Source: Nitrospirota bacterium (GTDB lineage Bacteria; Nitrospirota; Nitrospiria; Nitrospirales; UBA8639). Taken from it: 64,000 bases of DNA. Made by a program: the position numbers and the translations under genes. The DNA lies in NCBI GenBank assembly GCA_011088105.1, contig JAALKI010000013.1, forward strand, positions 3,265 to 67,264, given 5' to 3'. The notes under the pieces were generated by a model. That model saw nothing but the letters and a program-made list of their open reading frames with translations, did no database searches and was not told where the DNA came from. Every line of letters begins with the position of its first letter. Positions within the stretch are counted from its first letter, which is position 1. Positions 17,783 to 27,044 of this stretch are shown here, in pieces.

Positions 17783-18550
17783 CTACCGGGCTGCTGTGAT
17801 CCGATTTTTGATGACATCGAACGTGGCTTTGGGGATCACGTTTTTTGCCACAAGTTCTCCTCGGAGCCGGTAAGGACGATTCGCCACCACTTTATCCGCC
17901 ACTCGTTTCGTTAATCCCAAAAACAACACCAAATCATTAGCGGAAGCCTTATTAATATTGACCGAAGCCAGTGCACCCTTAAGGGGGGCTGTGACTGGAC
18001 GTACATCAGATGATCGTGCTCGTTTCGCTGAAAGGGCAGGCTTTGACTTGGCCTTGGACTTCAGCGATTTTTTTACCGTCGGTGGCGTGGCTTCTGCGGC
18101 GACGTTCCGCTGTGTCGAGTCTTTGAGCTCTTTTTGATATCGTTCGATGGTTGTTTTCAAGGCAAGATTCTGACTGGCGAGTTTTTGGCGTTCTCGCTTC
18201 ATCTGACTGATCGTGTCGATGAATTCCTCTCTCTTTTGTTCAAGTTCTTCTTCCCGAGAGGTTAAAAAGGCTTGCTCTCTTTCATGGCCTTCCTTAGTTC
18301 GTTGAACTTCTGACGCCATGATCTCAAACTCTAGTGATGTCTTCTCATGTTCTCCTTTGACTTTTTGTAATTCTTGTTCTAAGGCCTTTGCAACCATACG
18401 ACTCTTTTCCAGATCAGCCTTGGTGTTTTCCATCTCCTGGACAACACTTTCATATTGACTCTTTGCAACGACACATCCGCTGGTGAGAATGCTCGATGAA
18501 ACAATGATAAGACAGATAGCGCGGAATCCCTGTAAGGCATGAGTGGCCAT
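17783..18550 (-). CDS. Coiled-coil lipoprotein with C-terminal helix-hairpin-helix
   Basis: A 255-residue protein with a leader ending in the lipobox LTSGC. Residues 35-155 are a long charged coiled coil rich in Glu, Lys and Gln. A basic Ala/Lys/Ser linker follows. The last 60 residues form a ComEA-like HhH unit (VNINKASANDLVLFLGL, ADKVVANRPY). HhH domains usually bind DNA, which is odd for an envelope lipoprotein; a cell-surface or DNA-uptake role is possible but unproven. Confidence 0.75.
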   Translation of the reverse strand: MATHALQGFRAICLIIVSSSILTSGCVVAKSQYESVVQEMENTKADLEKSRMVAKALEQELQKVKGEHEKTSLEFEIMASEVQRTKEGHEREQAFLTSREEELEQKREEFIDTISQMKRERQKLASQNLALKTTIERYQKELKDSTQRNVAAEATPPTVKKSLKSKAKSKPALSAKRARSSDVRPVTAPLKGALASVNINKASANDLVLFLGLTKRVADKVVANRPYRLRGELVAKNVIPKATFDVIKNRITAAR

Positions 18551-18834
18551 CGTGTATCTTCTCCTTTTGAAAGTACCTCTGTTGTCTTGGTCTGTGCTTC
18601 TGTTCTTCCTCAGGTATGAGGACGTCTGCTAGAGGGCGTCTCCTCTTGGGGCGATTTCTGCACGATTAATCTGTAAAGAGGTAGAACAAGCGCATCGTTT
18701 TGTCAAGAGTTTGACAGGTATCTGTCCTCCATATTTCTCCTTGACTGTGCGAAAAGAGTTTGTGAGGATGGCGTGGGCAGTGCCCGTATTCTTGATTATC
18801 TATCCCAGTCGTGTTGTTTTCTGGCTTCGCACAC

Positions 18835-19731
18835 ATGGAACGACTTCATCCTGAGTTGGCAGCCCTTTTGGGATTCGTGGAAGGCTTGACCGAATATTTG
18901 CCGGTCTCTTCGACGGGGCATTTAATTCTCGTGGGGCATCTATTTGATTTTACAGGCAAAGTTGCAGCCAGCATTGATATCTGCATTCAACTTGGGGCTA
19001 TCCTGGCCGTTGTTGTATATGAACGAGGCAAGCTCCTTGCGGTGTTTCGCGAAGCCTTCCAGGAGCAGGGGCATTTTCGCGACATGGTTGCTTCCTCTCA
19101 GTCCAATCAGTTGGTCCCCTCTTCCCAACAATGGAAGGGACTTTTGGCTCAGTCCATGAAGGAACACCGAAGTCTGTGGTTTCTTGTCGGGCTGGGTATA
19201 GCCTTTTGCCCTGCAGCCATGATTGGGTTTTTCTCTCATGATTGGATTGAGGCTCATCTGTTTTCGCCAAGAATCGTGGCAGTAAGTTTGATCGTTGGCG
19301 GTTTGATTATCTTGGCGGTTGAATGGAGGCCTCACCGTATTCGAGTGACACAGTTAACCCACGTTGGGCTTCGATCAGCAGTAGGCGTAGGGATTGCTCA
19401 ATGTGTTGCCTTAATTCCTGGGATGTCTAGATCAGGCTCCACGATTGTTGGTGGATTGCTTATGGGGCTGGATCGAAAAATCGCGACAGAATACTCATTT
19501 TTTTTGGCCTTACCCACCATGTTTGCTGCAACAGGCTATAAATGGTTTCAATCATTTCATCTGCTCAGCTTTGAAGAAGCCCTTGCCTTAGGGATTGGCC
19601 TTGTTGTTGCCTTTTTTGTTGCCTGGATCGTCATCGCCGTATTTCTTGCCTATGTTAAACGCCACACACTTCGTGTTTTTGCTTACTATCGAATTGCCTT
19701 AGGGAGTGCCTGGCTCCTTCTTCTCTCGTAG
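18835..19731 (+). CDS. uppP: Undecaprenyl-diphosphatase
   Basis: A 298-residue polytopic membrane phosphatase that recycles the lipid carrier for peptidoglycan and confers bacitracin tolerance. The two signature motifs are present: GFVEGLTEYLPVSSTGHLIL at the start, and IPGMSRSGSTIVGG. I took the ATG at 18835, which fits the family N-terminus; a GTG at 18811 is in frame. Neither has a clear ribosome site. Confidence 0.95.
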   Translation: MERLHPELAALLGFVEGLTEYLPVSSTGHLILVGHLFDFTGKVAASIDICIQLGAILAVVVYERGKLLAVFREAFQEQGHFRDMVASSQSNQLVPSSQQWKGLLAQSMKEHRSLWFLVGLGIAFCPAAMIGFFSHDWIEAHLFSPRIVAVSLIVGGLIILAVEWRPHRIRVTQLTHVGLRSAVGVGIAQCVALIPGMSRSGSTIVGGLLMGLDRKIATEYSFFLALPTMFAATGYKWFQSFHLLSFEEALALGIGLVVAFFVAWIVIAVFLAYVKRHTLRVFAYYRIALGSAWLLLLS

Positions 19732-20226
19732 CCAGGACCCTGTTTGCAAGGTGTCCTCAGCAATCAAGAGAATGTCCACACCACAGACTGAAACTTTTTG
19801 GTCTTGAAGCCAATGATTGCTATAATTGATAATGATCCGCCTCATCGATACGCCTATCCTGGTTGACCAAAAAGTGCGTTTACTTTTCTGTTCCTGGGAA
19901 AACTACCAATGGTTATTCAATTTTTATGATCATATATTACTCGAAGATTCTCTCCAAGAGTAATCTAGGTGCGGCTTGGAAACTTTAGAAGAGAAAAATT
20001 GAAGAAACAAATTCAGATTCGGTGGTGTGAAACCGAAAGACTCATCGGGCAGCATCCCTTAACTGAAATCCATTCCGGGGGTGTTGAAAGAGTAAAGTAA
20101 ATTCTACCCAATGAATCTTCACTACTTTTATTCCGTTGTGCGACTGGTTGCCGCTTTAAGCTAGCAGGGGCTCATCATTCATAGGGAGCCATCTGATATG
20201 TTTCTAGAGAGACCACAAAGTGTTTC
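19732..20226. other. 495-base gap without a recognised gene
   Basis: Between uppP and the nitrilase-family gene, which converge here, I see no convincing ORF, tRNA or terminator. It is AT-richer than its surroundings. A weak inverted pair TTACTC/GAGTAA occurs near 19939-19966. Confidence 0.5.
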
Positions 20227-21018
20227 TCACCATCCATACATCGTGGAGCGTCGGTCGCCAAACAGATCATTATATGGATTGATTGCCTTGTTTCTGGCTT
20301 CTTCAGCATTGATATCGACGATAGTTAATTCCTGTTGATCTGGTGAGGCTCGATGAAGGATATGCCCTCCTGGCGAAACAATTTCGCTGTTGCCAATAAA
20401 GGTTAATGCTTGCTTCCCACCTCGTGCTTCCTTTCCCACACGATTGGCCGTAATACTGAATACTCGATTTTCCAAGCATCGAGTAACCATGGCATCTGGG
20501 CAATGTGGGAGTACAAGGTTGGATGGGTGGCAGAGGATATCTGCCCCTTTGAGCGCCAGGGTCCTGGCAACTTCTGGATAGATCCAATCGAAACAGATCA
20601 TAAGGCCAATCTTTATGTTACCCAGATTCCATACTGATAATTCCGTATTTCCAGGAGAGAAAAAGAGGGTTTCTTCAAAGAATAAATGAAGTTTGCGATA
20701 AACGCCAAGAAAGCCATGAGGCCCAACGAGCACGGCGGAATTATAGATATGGTGGCCATCGCGTTCAGCAAGACCAATGACGATATATATGGATTGTTCT
20801 TCTGCGATACGGGCAAATCGTTGAGTGGTTAACCCCTCAGGGACAGGCTCAGCCAATCGACGGACCTCTTCTTGCGAGGTAAACTGGTATCCAGTCATGG
20901 CCAGTTCTGGTAAGACCAACAAATCACAGTCTATCGATGAAATCTTGGCAATGGCTGCATCGAGGTTGTCCGTCACATTTCCGAATGTCGGTTCGAATTG
21001 AAAATATCCAACTTTCAT
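20227..21018 (-). CDS. Nitrilase-superfamily carbon-nitrogen hydrolase
   Basis: A 263-residue cytoplasmic amidohydrolase. The catalytic triad of the superfamily is visible: Glu in LPELAMTGY, Lys in YRKLHLF and Cys in LMICFDWIYPE. I chose the ATG at 21018, preceded by AGAAGGTG; a TTG two codons upstream is also in frame. Family members hydrolyse omega-amides, N-carbamyl compounds or aliphatic amides; the substrate cannot be read from the sequence. Confidence 0.9.
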   Translation of the reverse strand: MKVGYFQFEPTFGNVTDNLDAAIAKISSIDCDLLVLPELAMTGYQFTSQEEVRRLAEPVPEGLTTQRFARIAEEQSIYIVIGLAERDGHHIYNSAVLVGPHGFLGVYRKLHLFFEETLFFSPGNTELSVWNLGNIKIGLMICFDWIYPEVARTLALKGADILCHPSNLVLPHCPDAMVTRCLENRVFSITANRVGKEARGGKQALTFIGNSEIVSPGGHILHRASPDQQELTIVDINAEEARNKAINPYNDLFGDRRSTMYGW

Positions 21019-21240
21019 GATCAATCACCTTCTCAGGGGTCGTTGACGAACTCCAAAATATTTCAAATTGTCGACAATTATCGACGATGCTCACGTGGCA
21101 GGAAAAAAGGGACGGTCATTCGAACGTTCTCATCCAGCAAGACTATAGGATCGTTGGCATGAGAGCGTACACGAAGTCCGTGAACACGGCAACAGGCTGA
21201 GACTATTGCGAGTAGACGTTTGGACTGCCTTGCTCAAACA

Positions 21241-21272
21241 AAAAAGCGGGCAGAGATTCCTGCCCGCTTTTT
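21241..21272. terminator. Bidirectional intrinsic terminator
   Basis: An 8-bp GC-rich stem, GCGGGCAG (21246-21253) pairing with CTGCCCGC (21260-21267) around a 6-base loop. It is flanked by AAAAA on the left and TTTTT on the right. It lies downstream of the SmbP-like gene (read leftward), about 40 bases from its stop, and can act on either strand. Confidence 0.9.
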
Positions 21273-21310
21273 ACAGCTTTTCACAGCATCTCTGGGTCGT
21301 TCATGACGAG

Positions 21311-21655
21311 TTAGTGAACTTCTTTTAAATGCATCACGGCGCTTTTAGCATGTTTCGTGGCCACTTCGGCATGTCCTTGTCCACCATGGGCAATGGCCTC
21401 TTCTAATTCATGTACCCCTTCATTGAGATGAGGATTGTTGACTTCTTTTTGAGCGGCATGGGCATGGTTCAGTGCGGCTTCTGCATGTGTGACGACTGCA
21501 TCGGCATGTCCCTGCATCCCATGTTCAACAGCTTCCTCTGCATGTGATACGGCTTCATGCACGTGTGGATTGCCACCTGCTAATGCCCATGTGGCTCCAA
21601 ATACTGTCAAGGCTCCACTTATCAGGATGATTCTCCATCCAAGTGTTTTCTTCAT
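21311..21655 (-). CDS. SmbP-like periplasmic metal-binding protein
   Basis: A 114-residue exported protein. A signal peptide (MKKTLGWR... ending TWALA) precedes a mature part built of repeated amphipathic helices with His and Ala at fixed spacing (HVHEAVSHAEEAVEHG, HADAVVTHAEAALNHAHAA, HAEVATKHAKSAVMH). This is the pattern of the small metal-binding protein SmbP known from Nitrosomonas europaea, which binds several copper ions. The start at 21655 follows a strong AAGGAGG; the open frame continues upstream but without a signal. It probably buffers copper in the periplasm. A terminator follows at 21241-21272. Confidence 0.85.
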   Translation of the reverse strand: MKKTLGWRIILISGALTVFGATWALAGGNPHVHEAVSHAEEAVEHGMQGHADAVVTHAEAALNHAHAAQKEVNNPHLNEGVHELEEAIAHGGQGHAEVATKHAKSAVMHLKEVH

Positions 21656-21846
21656 GCGCAACCTCCTTATGAAAGAATTGAACAAAGTGTTGAAAGTGTT
21701 ACCCCTGCTTTGTATCCTCGCACGAATTTTTTGGAAGTGCAAACTTGGATAGCCTTCTAGAAACGGCAGTTCGTATTTGGTTTACGATAGTTTACGTTTA
21801 TCAGGAGCTTCTTCGTCTTTTTCGCGTGCACCTTCCGTTTCTAAGT

Positions 21847-22716
21847 TCAAGCAGATGCGCCTTCTGTAGCTCCATGTACTTTGTGTAATAACTTCACATC
21901 TTTTTCGACAGGAGCAGCAAAATCCCGGCTCCATTCCCACCAGGATCCTGGATAATTCCGGACTTTCTCAAATCCTGCGAATCGGAGAATGAGATATAGC
22001 CAGGCTGATCGAACACCTCCTAAACAGTACGTAATCATCTCCTGATCTTGTCGCAATCCTAAGTCCTCTAACATCTTCTTAATCAATGTTGAGTCTTTCA
22101 CGGTCGCATCAGCATTAAGAAATTTGTTCCATGGGATATTGATGGCCTGAGGAATATGGCCTGCTCGAGGAAGTCCGTCAATTTCTTTTCCGGCATATTC
22201 CTCGATACTCCTGGCATCAATCAGAAGGGTTTCTGGATGCGGCCGCTTTATTAATTGTTTAAGGTCTCCTTTGTTGATGAGTAATTCCGCATGTGGCGAA
22301 GCTTGGAACGTGCCAGGGGTGGGATTTGGCCGATCATGTTCATACGGGCGTTGTTCTGCCACCCATTTCACCCATCCACCATCCAGAATCCGAACCCGGG
22401 TATGCCCGAGATATTCCAGCATCCAAAACATCCGTCCTTCATCACCCCAGTTATCAAAAGGATTGGAGTAGATCACCACATCGCTGGAATCATTAATGCC
22501 AAGCCGTCGAAGTTTTGCTTCGAGTTCAGCCACATTCGGATTTAGAAGCCCTTTGGCCACGGCCTCGGGATCACTGTATTCATGCCATGTGCTAGAAATG
22601 GCGCCGGGAATATGCGAAGAATAGGCCGCTTTTCCCCGTACATCAATCAAGACTAGGCCTTCTCGCCCTAGATTCTGTGCCAACGTTTCAGTGTCGATGA
22701 AATAGAGACTTGTCAT
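21847..22716 (-). CDS. Two-domain rhodanese-type sulfurtransferase
   Basis: A 289-residue cytoplasmic protein with two rhodanese domains. The first (LIDVRGKAAYSSHIPGA) lacks a catalytic Cys. The second (LIDARSIEEYAGKE) carries the active-site loop TYCLGGVRSAW. Enzymes of this class transfer sulfane sulfur from thiosulfate or 3-mercaptopyruvate to a thiol acceptor or cyanide. It sits 12 bases downstream of the pentahaem cytochrome gene and is likely in one operon with it and the upstream deacetylase-like gene. Confidence 0.92.
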   Translation of the reverse strand: MTSLYFIDTETLAQNLGREGLVLIDVRGKAAYSSHIPGAISSTWHEYSDPEAVAKGLLNPNVAELEAKLRRLGINDSSDVVIYSNPFDNWGDEGRMFWMLEYLGHTRVRILDGGWVKWVAEQRPYEHDRPNPTPGTFQASPHAELLINKGDLKQLIKRPHPETLLIDARSIEEYAGKEIDGLPRAGHIPQAINIPWNKFLNADATVKDSTLIKKMLEDLGLRQDQEMITYCLGGVRSAWLYLILRFAGFEKVRNYPGSWWEWSRDFAAPVEKDVKLLHKVHGATEGASA

Positions 22717-22728
22717 ACGTGTATCCTT

Positions 22729-24042
22729 TTATCCAAGGGTTGTGTGATTGAGGAGCGGCAGTTGTTCTTCAGGTGGACTTGCACATCCTCTGTATGGCGT
22801 AATCGGTTGGGCGTCGAGAACCTCTGCCAAATGGGTATTTAAGGGGAATGACCGCTCATAAATGGTAAAGACGTAGGGGGCATTGGTCCGTAACTCATAT
22901 TTTTCCCGCAGCATAGCATGTTGATCGTCTGTGAGAATATGATACCGAACTCGTATGTCGACAACCACATTGCTCGGTTCTTTCGGCAGATCATAGGTGA
23001 AGGCATAATCCCGACTGGCCAATGGCAACAAACGGTTATCATACATTTCTAGGATAAACGGTTGCCAGAGGATCCATCGACCGATTGTGTGTACATCTTG
23101 CGCCAGGACGTTCTTGTCTTGATCTCGCACGACAAACTCCACGGTAAAATGGCGATCAGGGTCTCCCGTTGGAATTTTATGGCCAGCTCCGGCATTAATG
23201 AGCGTCACCGTTAATGAGACTTCTTCTCCTGGCATAGGCGCTGGAGGATTGGCTTGGACTTGGATGGCCACGGCTCGTTTGACCATTTCTGGGTCATGGC
23301 CTCCTCGCCATAGATGGCGACGCCCTTGACGAATGGGCGCTCCTTCAGCGACGCGTCTTGTCACTTCGGGCATATGACAACTCTGACAAATCAACCCTTT
23401 TTCCTTCATGAAGAAGGTGCCTTCATATTCGGGATAAGTCCCACAAGGCCCAACATTATAAAACTGAAGAGGCCCGGCAACTACATTATGACAGCGATAA
23501 CAGACTTTTGTGGTACGAAAGGCTGGATCAAATTCCGTTGGGTGTGGTGCCACCGAGTCGTCAAACGGTCCGTATATCACGCCATTTCGAACGTGGCAAA
23601 CTGCACAGGTGACCCCTTCTTGCCGGAGATTCTCATCATAGTGAGGGTTTGGAATTTGGGTTGCTTTTTCCACGCGCTCATCAGGGATATTCTCAATCAA
23701 GGTCGGTTGCTGATTTTCCAAAGGTGTATGGCAATTCAAGCAGACCCAAATATTGTCGTCTTTTTTCCAATAGGCTTGAAAAAATGGGTCCTCGTAGGCA
23801 TGCGCATGCATGCTGGTCTTCCATTCCTCATAAATTTCCTTATGACAGCCTCCGCAATCTTTTGCCGAAATTCCCTCAAGGCCATGGGGGGTCTTTTGAA
23901 AAGGAATGGCATGAGCGTAATCATCCCGTAACCCAAAAATAACCACTGGCCTGATTTCAGTATAAACATAATAAGCTCCTACACAGGAAATCAGGACCAG
24001 GCCGAGTAGCCACAGGCCTTTCCGTCGTGGCTTTTGTATCAT
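22729..24042 (-). CDS. Membrane-anchored pentahaem cytochrome c (cytochrome c-554-like)
   Basis: A 437-residue protein with an N-terminal membrane segment (about residues 9-27) and five CxxCH haem sites: CGGCHKEIYEEW, CLNCH, CAVCH, CYRCH and CQSCH. The first motif and its spacing resemble the cytochrome c-554 family. The C-terminal 180 residues have no haem sites and look like a beta-rich domain (NAGAGHKIPTGDPDRH). It probably shuttles electrons at the outer face of the inner membrane. Its ATG directly abuts the stop codon of the upstream deacetylase-like gene, so the two are co-transcribed. Confidence 0.88.
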   Translation of the reverse strand: MIQKPRRKGLWLLGLVLISCVGAYYVYTEIRPVVIFGLRDDYAHAIPFQKTPHGLEGISAKDCGGCHKEIYEEWKTSMHAHAYEDPFFQAYWKKDDNIWVCLNCHTPLENQQPTLIENIPDERVEKATQIPNPHYDENLRQEGVTCAVCHVRNGVIYGPFDDSVAPHPTEFDPAFRTTKVCYRCHNVVAGPLQFYNVGPCGTYPEYEGTFFMKEKGLICQSCHMPEVTRRVAEGAPIRQGRRHLWRGGHDPEMVKRAVAIQVQANPPAPMPGEEVSLTVTLINAGAGHKIPTGDPDRHFTVEFVVRDQDKNVLAQDVHTIGRWILWQPFILEMYDNRLLPLASRDYAFTYDLPKEPSNVVVDIRVRYHILTDDQHAMLREKYELRTNAPYVFTIYERSFPLNTHLAEVLDAQPITPYRGCASPPEEQLPLLNHTTLG

Positions 24043-24990
24043 TTACGCGTTCTCACACAATGCGATGAGATGTTGTTCGACGGAGGTTGCTAGTGCAGGT
24101 AAGTGATAGCCTCCCTCCAGACAGGACACAATGCGTCCAGCTGCATGACGGTTGGCGATACGGGTCACAATGTTCGATAACTCCCTATAGCCTTGATCGG
24201 TGATCCGCATACTTGCCAATGGATCATCCTGGTGAGCATCAAAGCCTGCAGAGATCATGATGATATCAGGCTGAAACGAATCAGCGGCAGGTACCAAGAC
24301 ATTTTCAAAGACTTCTTGATATTCGGCATTTCCTTCACCAGCTACCATGGGAACATTGATTGTCAGTCCTTCACCAGCGCCTTTCCCTCGTTCGGTTGCT
24401 CGTCCACTTCCTGGGTAATGTGGATATTGATGCGTGCTGAAAAACAACACGGATGGATCCTCTTCAAATACATGTTGGGTACCATTGCCGTGGTGAACAT
24501 CCCAATCCACAATGAGCACGCGTTTCAATCCATGGCGCTCTTGAGCATAGCGAGTGGCAATCGCAATATTGTTAAAAAAACAAAATCCCATGGCTTGATT
24601 CGCTTCTGCATGGTGGCCTGGAGGCCTGACGGCACAAAAGACTCGGTCTGCCTGTCCAGCCATGATGTGATCCACGGCGGTCATGGCTCCACCCGCAGCC
24701 AGATACGCTGCAGATAATGATCCTGGAGACAGAGATGTATCAGGATCCAACGAGGCATACCCCGTTGTGGGAGACTGACTTTCCAACCGGTGAATGTAGG
24801 CAGATTCGTGAATGTTGGCAATCCACTGACGCGATGCTTCTTTGGGTGCAATCTGAATCAATTGCCTCAGAAGTCCGCTGGAACGTAGGTGATTATGAAT
24901 AGCACGCAGACGATCTGGAGATTCAGGGTGTCCGGCCCCCATCTCATGATTGAGAAATGCCGGATCAAACACATAGCCTACGCGCTGCAC
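24043..24990 (-). CDS. Histone-deacetylase-family amidohydrolase
   Basis: A 315-residue member of the HDAC/acetoin-utilisation/acetylpolyamine amidohydrolase family. The zinc and active-site signatures are visible: RPPGHHAE (His-His dyad), DWDVHHGNGTQ (zinc Asp and His) and SAGFDAHQDDPL (second zinc Asp). Bacterial members deacetylate acetyl-lysine or acetylated polyamines. It is first in a leftward group with the pentahaem cytochrome and the rhodanese. Confidence 0.92.
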   Translation of the reverse strand: MQRVGYVFDPAFLNHEMGAGHPESPDRLRAIHNHLRSSGLLRQLIQIAPKEASRQWIANIHESAYIHRLESQSPTTGYASLDPDTSLSPGSLSAAYLAAGGAMTAVDHIMAGQADRVFCAVRPPGHHAEANQAMGFCFFNNIAIATRYAQERHGLKRVLIVDWDVHHGNGTQHVFEEDPSVLFFSTHQYPHYPGSGRATERGKGAGEGLTINVPMVAGEGNAEYQEVFENVLVPAADSFQPDIIMISAGFDAHQDDPLASMRITDQGYRELSNIVTRIANRHAAGRIVSCLEGGYHLPALATSVEQHLIALCENA

Positions 24991-25112
24991 TGCCTAGCCT
25001 CACTCACCTAACTTATACATGTTGTGAATTGTTGTTTGATGAACCTGTCAGTCTGTCATGGGAGACATGAATCGTAACATAGGGTTGGTGATTAGACAAT
25101 GGGAAAACGGAC

Positions 25113-25472
25113 ATGCTACAGTCCCACGCTGTTGAATCACAGAATGCGATTGTCTCTATGCCTAACCCACGCATTGAAGCATTTAAAAAAGTTCTTGCCG
25201 TTGATCCTCGTGATGACACAGCCTGGTTTGGATTGGGCAAGGCTTTCATGAGCGATGAGAACTGGCCCGAGGCTATTTCAGCGCTGGAGGAATGTATTCA
25301 CGTTCAGCCAAGCTACTCTGCCGCTTTCTACGCGCTTGCGCAATCGCTTCAGTCCAATGATGAGATCGATCGGTGTCGAGAGACCTGTCAACAGGGAATC
25401 GACGTAGCCACTGCCAATGGCGACCTTATGGTCATCAAAAACCTTGAAGTGTTACAAGCTTCCCTGACATAA
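25113..25472 (+). CDS. Small TPR protein
   Basis: A 119-residue cytoplasmic protein made almost wholly of two to three tetratricopeptide repeats (AFKKVLAVDPRDDTAWFGLG, AISALEECIHVQPSYSAAFY, CRETCQQGIDVA). It is divergently placed from the deacetylase-like gene. The start could be the ATG at 25113 or that at 25158; neither has a strong ribosome site. It is a probable scaffold; partner unknown. Confidence 0.75.
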   Translation: MLQSHAVESQNAIVSMPNPRIEAFKKVLAVDPRDDTAWFGLGKAFMSDENWPEAISALEECIHVQPSYSAAFYALAQSLQSNDEIDRCRETCQQGIDVATANGDLMVIKNLEVLQASLT

Positions 25473-25589
25473 CGTTTTGTCTCCATGGCCCTTGGTGACG
25501 GTGTCTGTCCCTCTGTCCTTCTTATCGATTCCTTCCCATATTGTGTGCACGTGCCTGGTTTGATGTCCTGCCTGAGCCACTATCTTGTT

Positions 25590-26936
25590 TTATTCAGGAA
25601 TAAGAATAAGCCACCAGGGTGTGAGCTCTTCGCTCATATGGGGAAATTGGCGGGCAGTAAAGCTACTGGGAATGCCTTCAAGCACGGCTCCACGTCGAAT
25701 TTCAATCGATCGAAACCGAAGGGCGGGTCTCATGGAATTTCTAGTTGAGAGGCAGGGTATCTGTTTTCGAAGATTGGCAAGTTGAGCAAGTTGGACTGAT
25801 GCCCCAATAGGGAGGTGTATGAGTTCGGAATACAGAGTGCCAAAGACCTCGGCAATGGTTTCTGGCTCAAACAGCACATTCTGTGGTCTGTACTGTTCAT
25901 TGTCGAGCAGTTGTGCCAGGAGTTCCCAAAACACTTCGGAATCGATGGCGGACAACACACAGAGTTGTCCACGATGAGCAATAAGGTTTAGCAAGGCGAG
26001 AGGGCCAAGAATTTCAAATTTCCACGCAGGAAAGTTAAAGACCTGCCCTGCTTGTTCAACCTCTAGTGCTTTTTCTTTTCCCCATGGCACCTCTCGAAAC
26101 AGACCTTTCGTTTTCGTTAAGGCCAGGCGAATGGTTGCGGATGACAGACGGGTCGGCTCATATGCAAACGTCGGTGTTGCGGGGGCATGACATGTCACCA
26201 TGGTATAGAGGGGCAAGATCTCTTTGAGCGTTGAGAGGTTTGCCATATTCACCCCACCCCAAAATTTAAACTGTAAGCGGTTTGGGAGGAAGCTCTTCAT
26301 GTTCGTCAGACGATCGGTCTGTGCGTGATAGCGACCACCTAACTGCGAGCCGGGTTGCAGGCGGTCCATGGCATGCAGGATGAGCGTTTTCTCAGATTGC
26401 CGAAGCCACGGTTCGCAAGCTATGACCAATTCTTCTTCAAATGAAAGATCTCCTGCCCCGATATCTAAGAGTGAAGGTACCGTCACATGGCGTAAGACCT
26501 CATAGGGATTTGGTGATTGTCGGAGAAGGTCTTCCAGAAAGGAGGGAGTGATTTCAGGTGAACCTGGTTCAACGGGCGTGGCTTCATGCACACCCAAAAA
26601 GAGGCAAAGCGCACGGAGTGCTTTGGTTGTGGGATATCCTGTCAACGTTTTTAGCTGGTGACTCAACTCATGGCGGTTTGTTGCCACTTTCTCTGGCTGA
26701 CAGCATTGAAGCAGCCATTCTTGGAACGGTAGCGAATAAGATGAGGTGCGTATATGGGATGCTAACCGTGACAATGTTTCCGGTAGTTGTGCGGAAGAGA
26801 CCAGTTTGCGGGTGGCTTCCCACCCCGTTCGGTTTTGTTCACGAATGCCTTTGATTTTCTGACGAAAGGCTTCAATTTCTTCAGAACAGGCAGAAGATCC
26901 ATCTAGAGGCTGTGTTTCTTCATTTTGAGGCGACAT
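25590..26936 (-). CDS. Protein of unknown function with a SAM-binding-like motif
   Basis: A 448-residue protein that I do not recognise. A segment near the middle, LLDIGAGDLSFEEEL, matches motif I of class I SAM-dependent methyltransferases, and an aromatic glycine-rich stretch (QFKFWGGVNMANL) follows about 70 residues later. The C-terminal part has no known signature. I chose the ATG at 26936; a TTG at 26996 is also in frame, and neither shows a Shine-Dalgarno sequence. It is divergent from the ChaN-like gene and convergent with the TPR gene. A methyltransferase is possible, but the other motifs are not clear enough to assert it. Confidence 0.7.
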   Translation of the reverse strand: MSPQNEETQPLDGSSACSEEIEAFRQKIKGIREQNRTGWEATRKLVSSAQLPETLSRLASHIRTSSYSLPFQEWLLQCCQPEKVATNRHELSHQLKTLTGYPTTKALRALCLFLGVHEATPVEPGSPEITPSFLEDLLRQSPNPYEVLRHVTVPSLLDIGAGDLSFEEELVIACEPWLRQSEKTLILHAMDRLQPGSQLGGRYHAQTDRLTNMKSFLPNRLQFKFWGGVNMANLSTLKEILPLYTMVTCHAPATPTFAYEPTRLSSATIRLALTKTKGLFREVPWGKEKALEVEQAGQVFNFPAWKFEILGPLALLNLIAHRGQLCVLSAIDSEVFWELLAQLLDNEQYRPQNVLFEPETIAEVFGTLYSELIHLPIGASVQLAQLANLRKQIPCLSTRNSMRPALRFRSIEIRRGAVLEGIPSSFTARQFPHMSEELTPWWLILIPE

Positions 26937-27044
26937 GAGGGGAGGGTAACGACCAGGAGACACTCCGTCAAGCCAGGGCTTTCGTTCAGTTGGCAATCAT
27001 CAATTAATTGTCGTATGTTACCCGTCATGATCCTAGATGGGCGT

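Noticed and set aside
23314-23931. 205-codon plus-strand frame inside the pentahaem cytochrome gene
   Set aside because: Antisense shadow; the minus strand has five haem motifs in frame.
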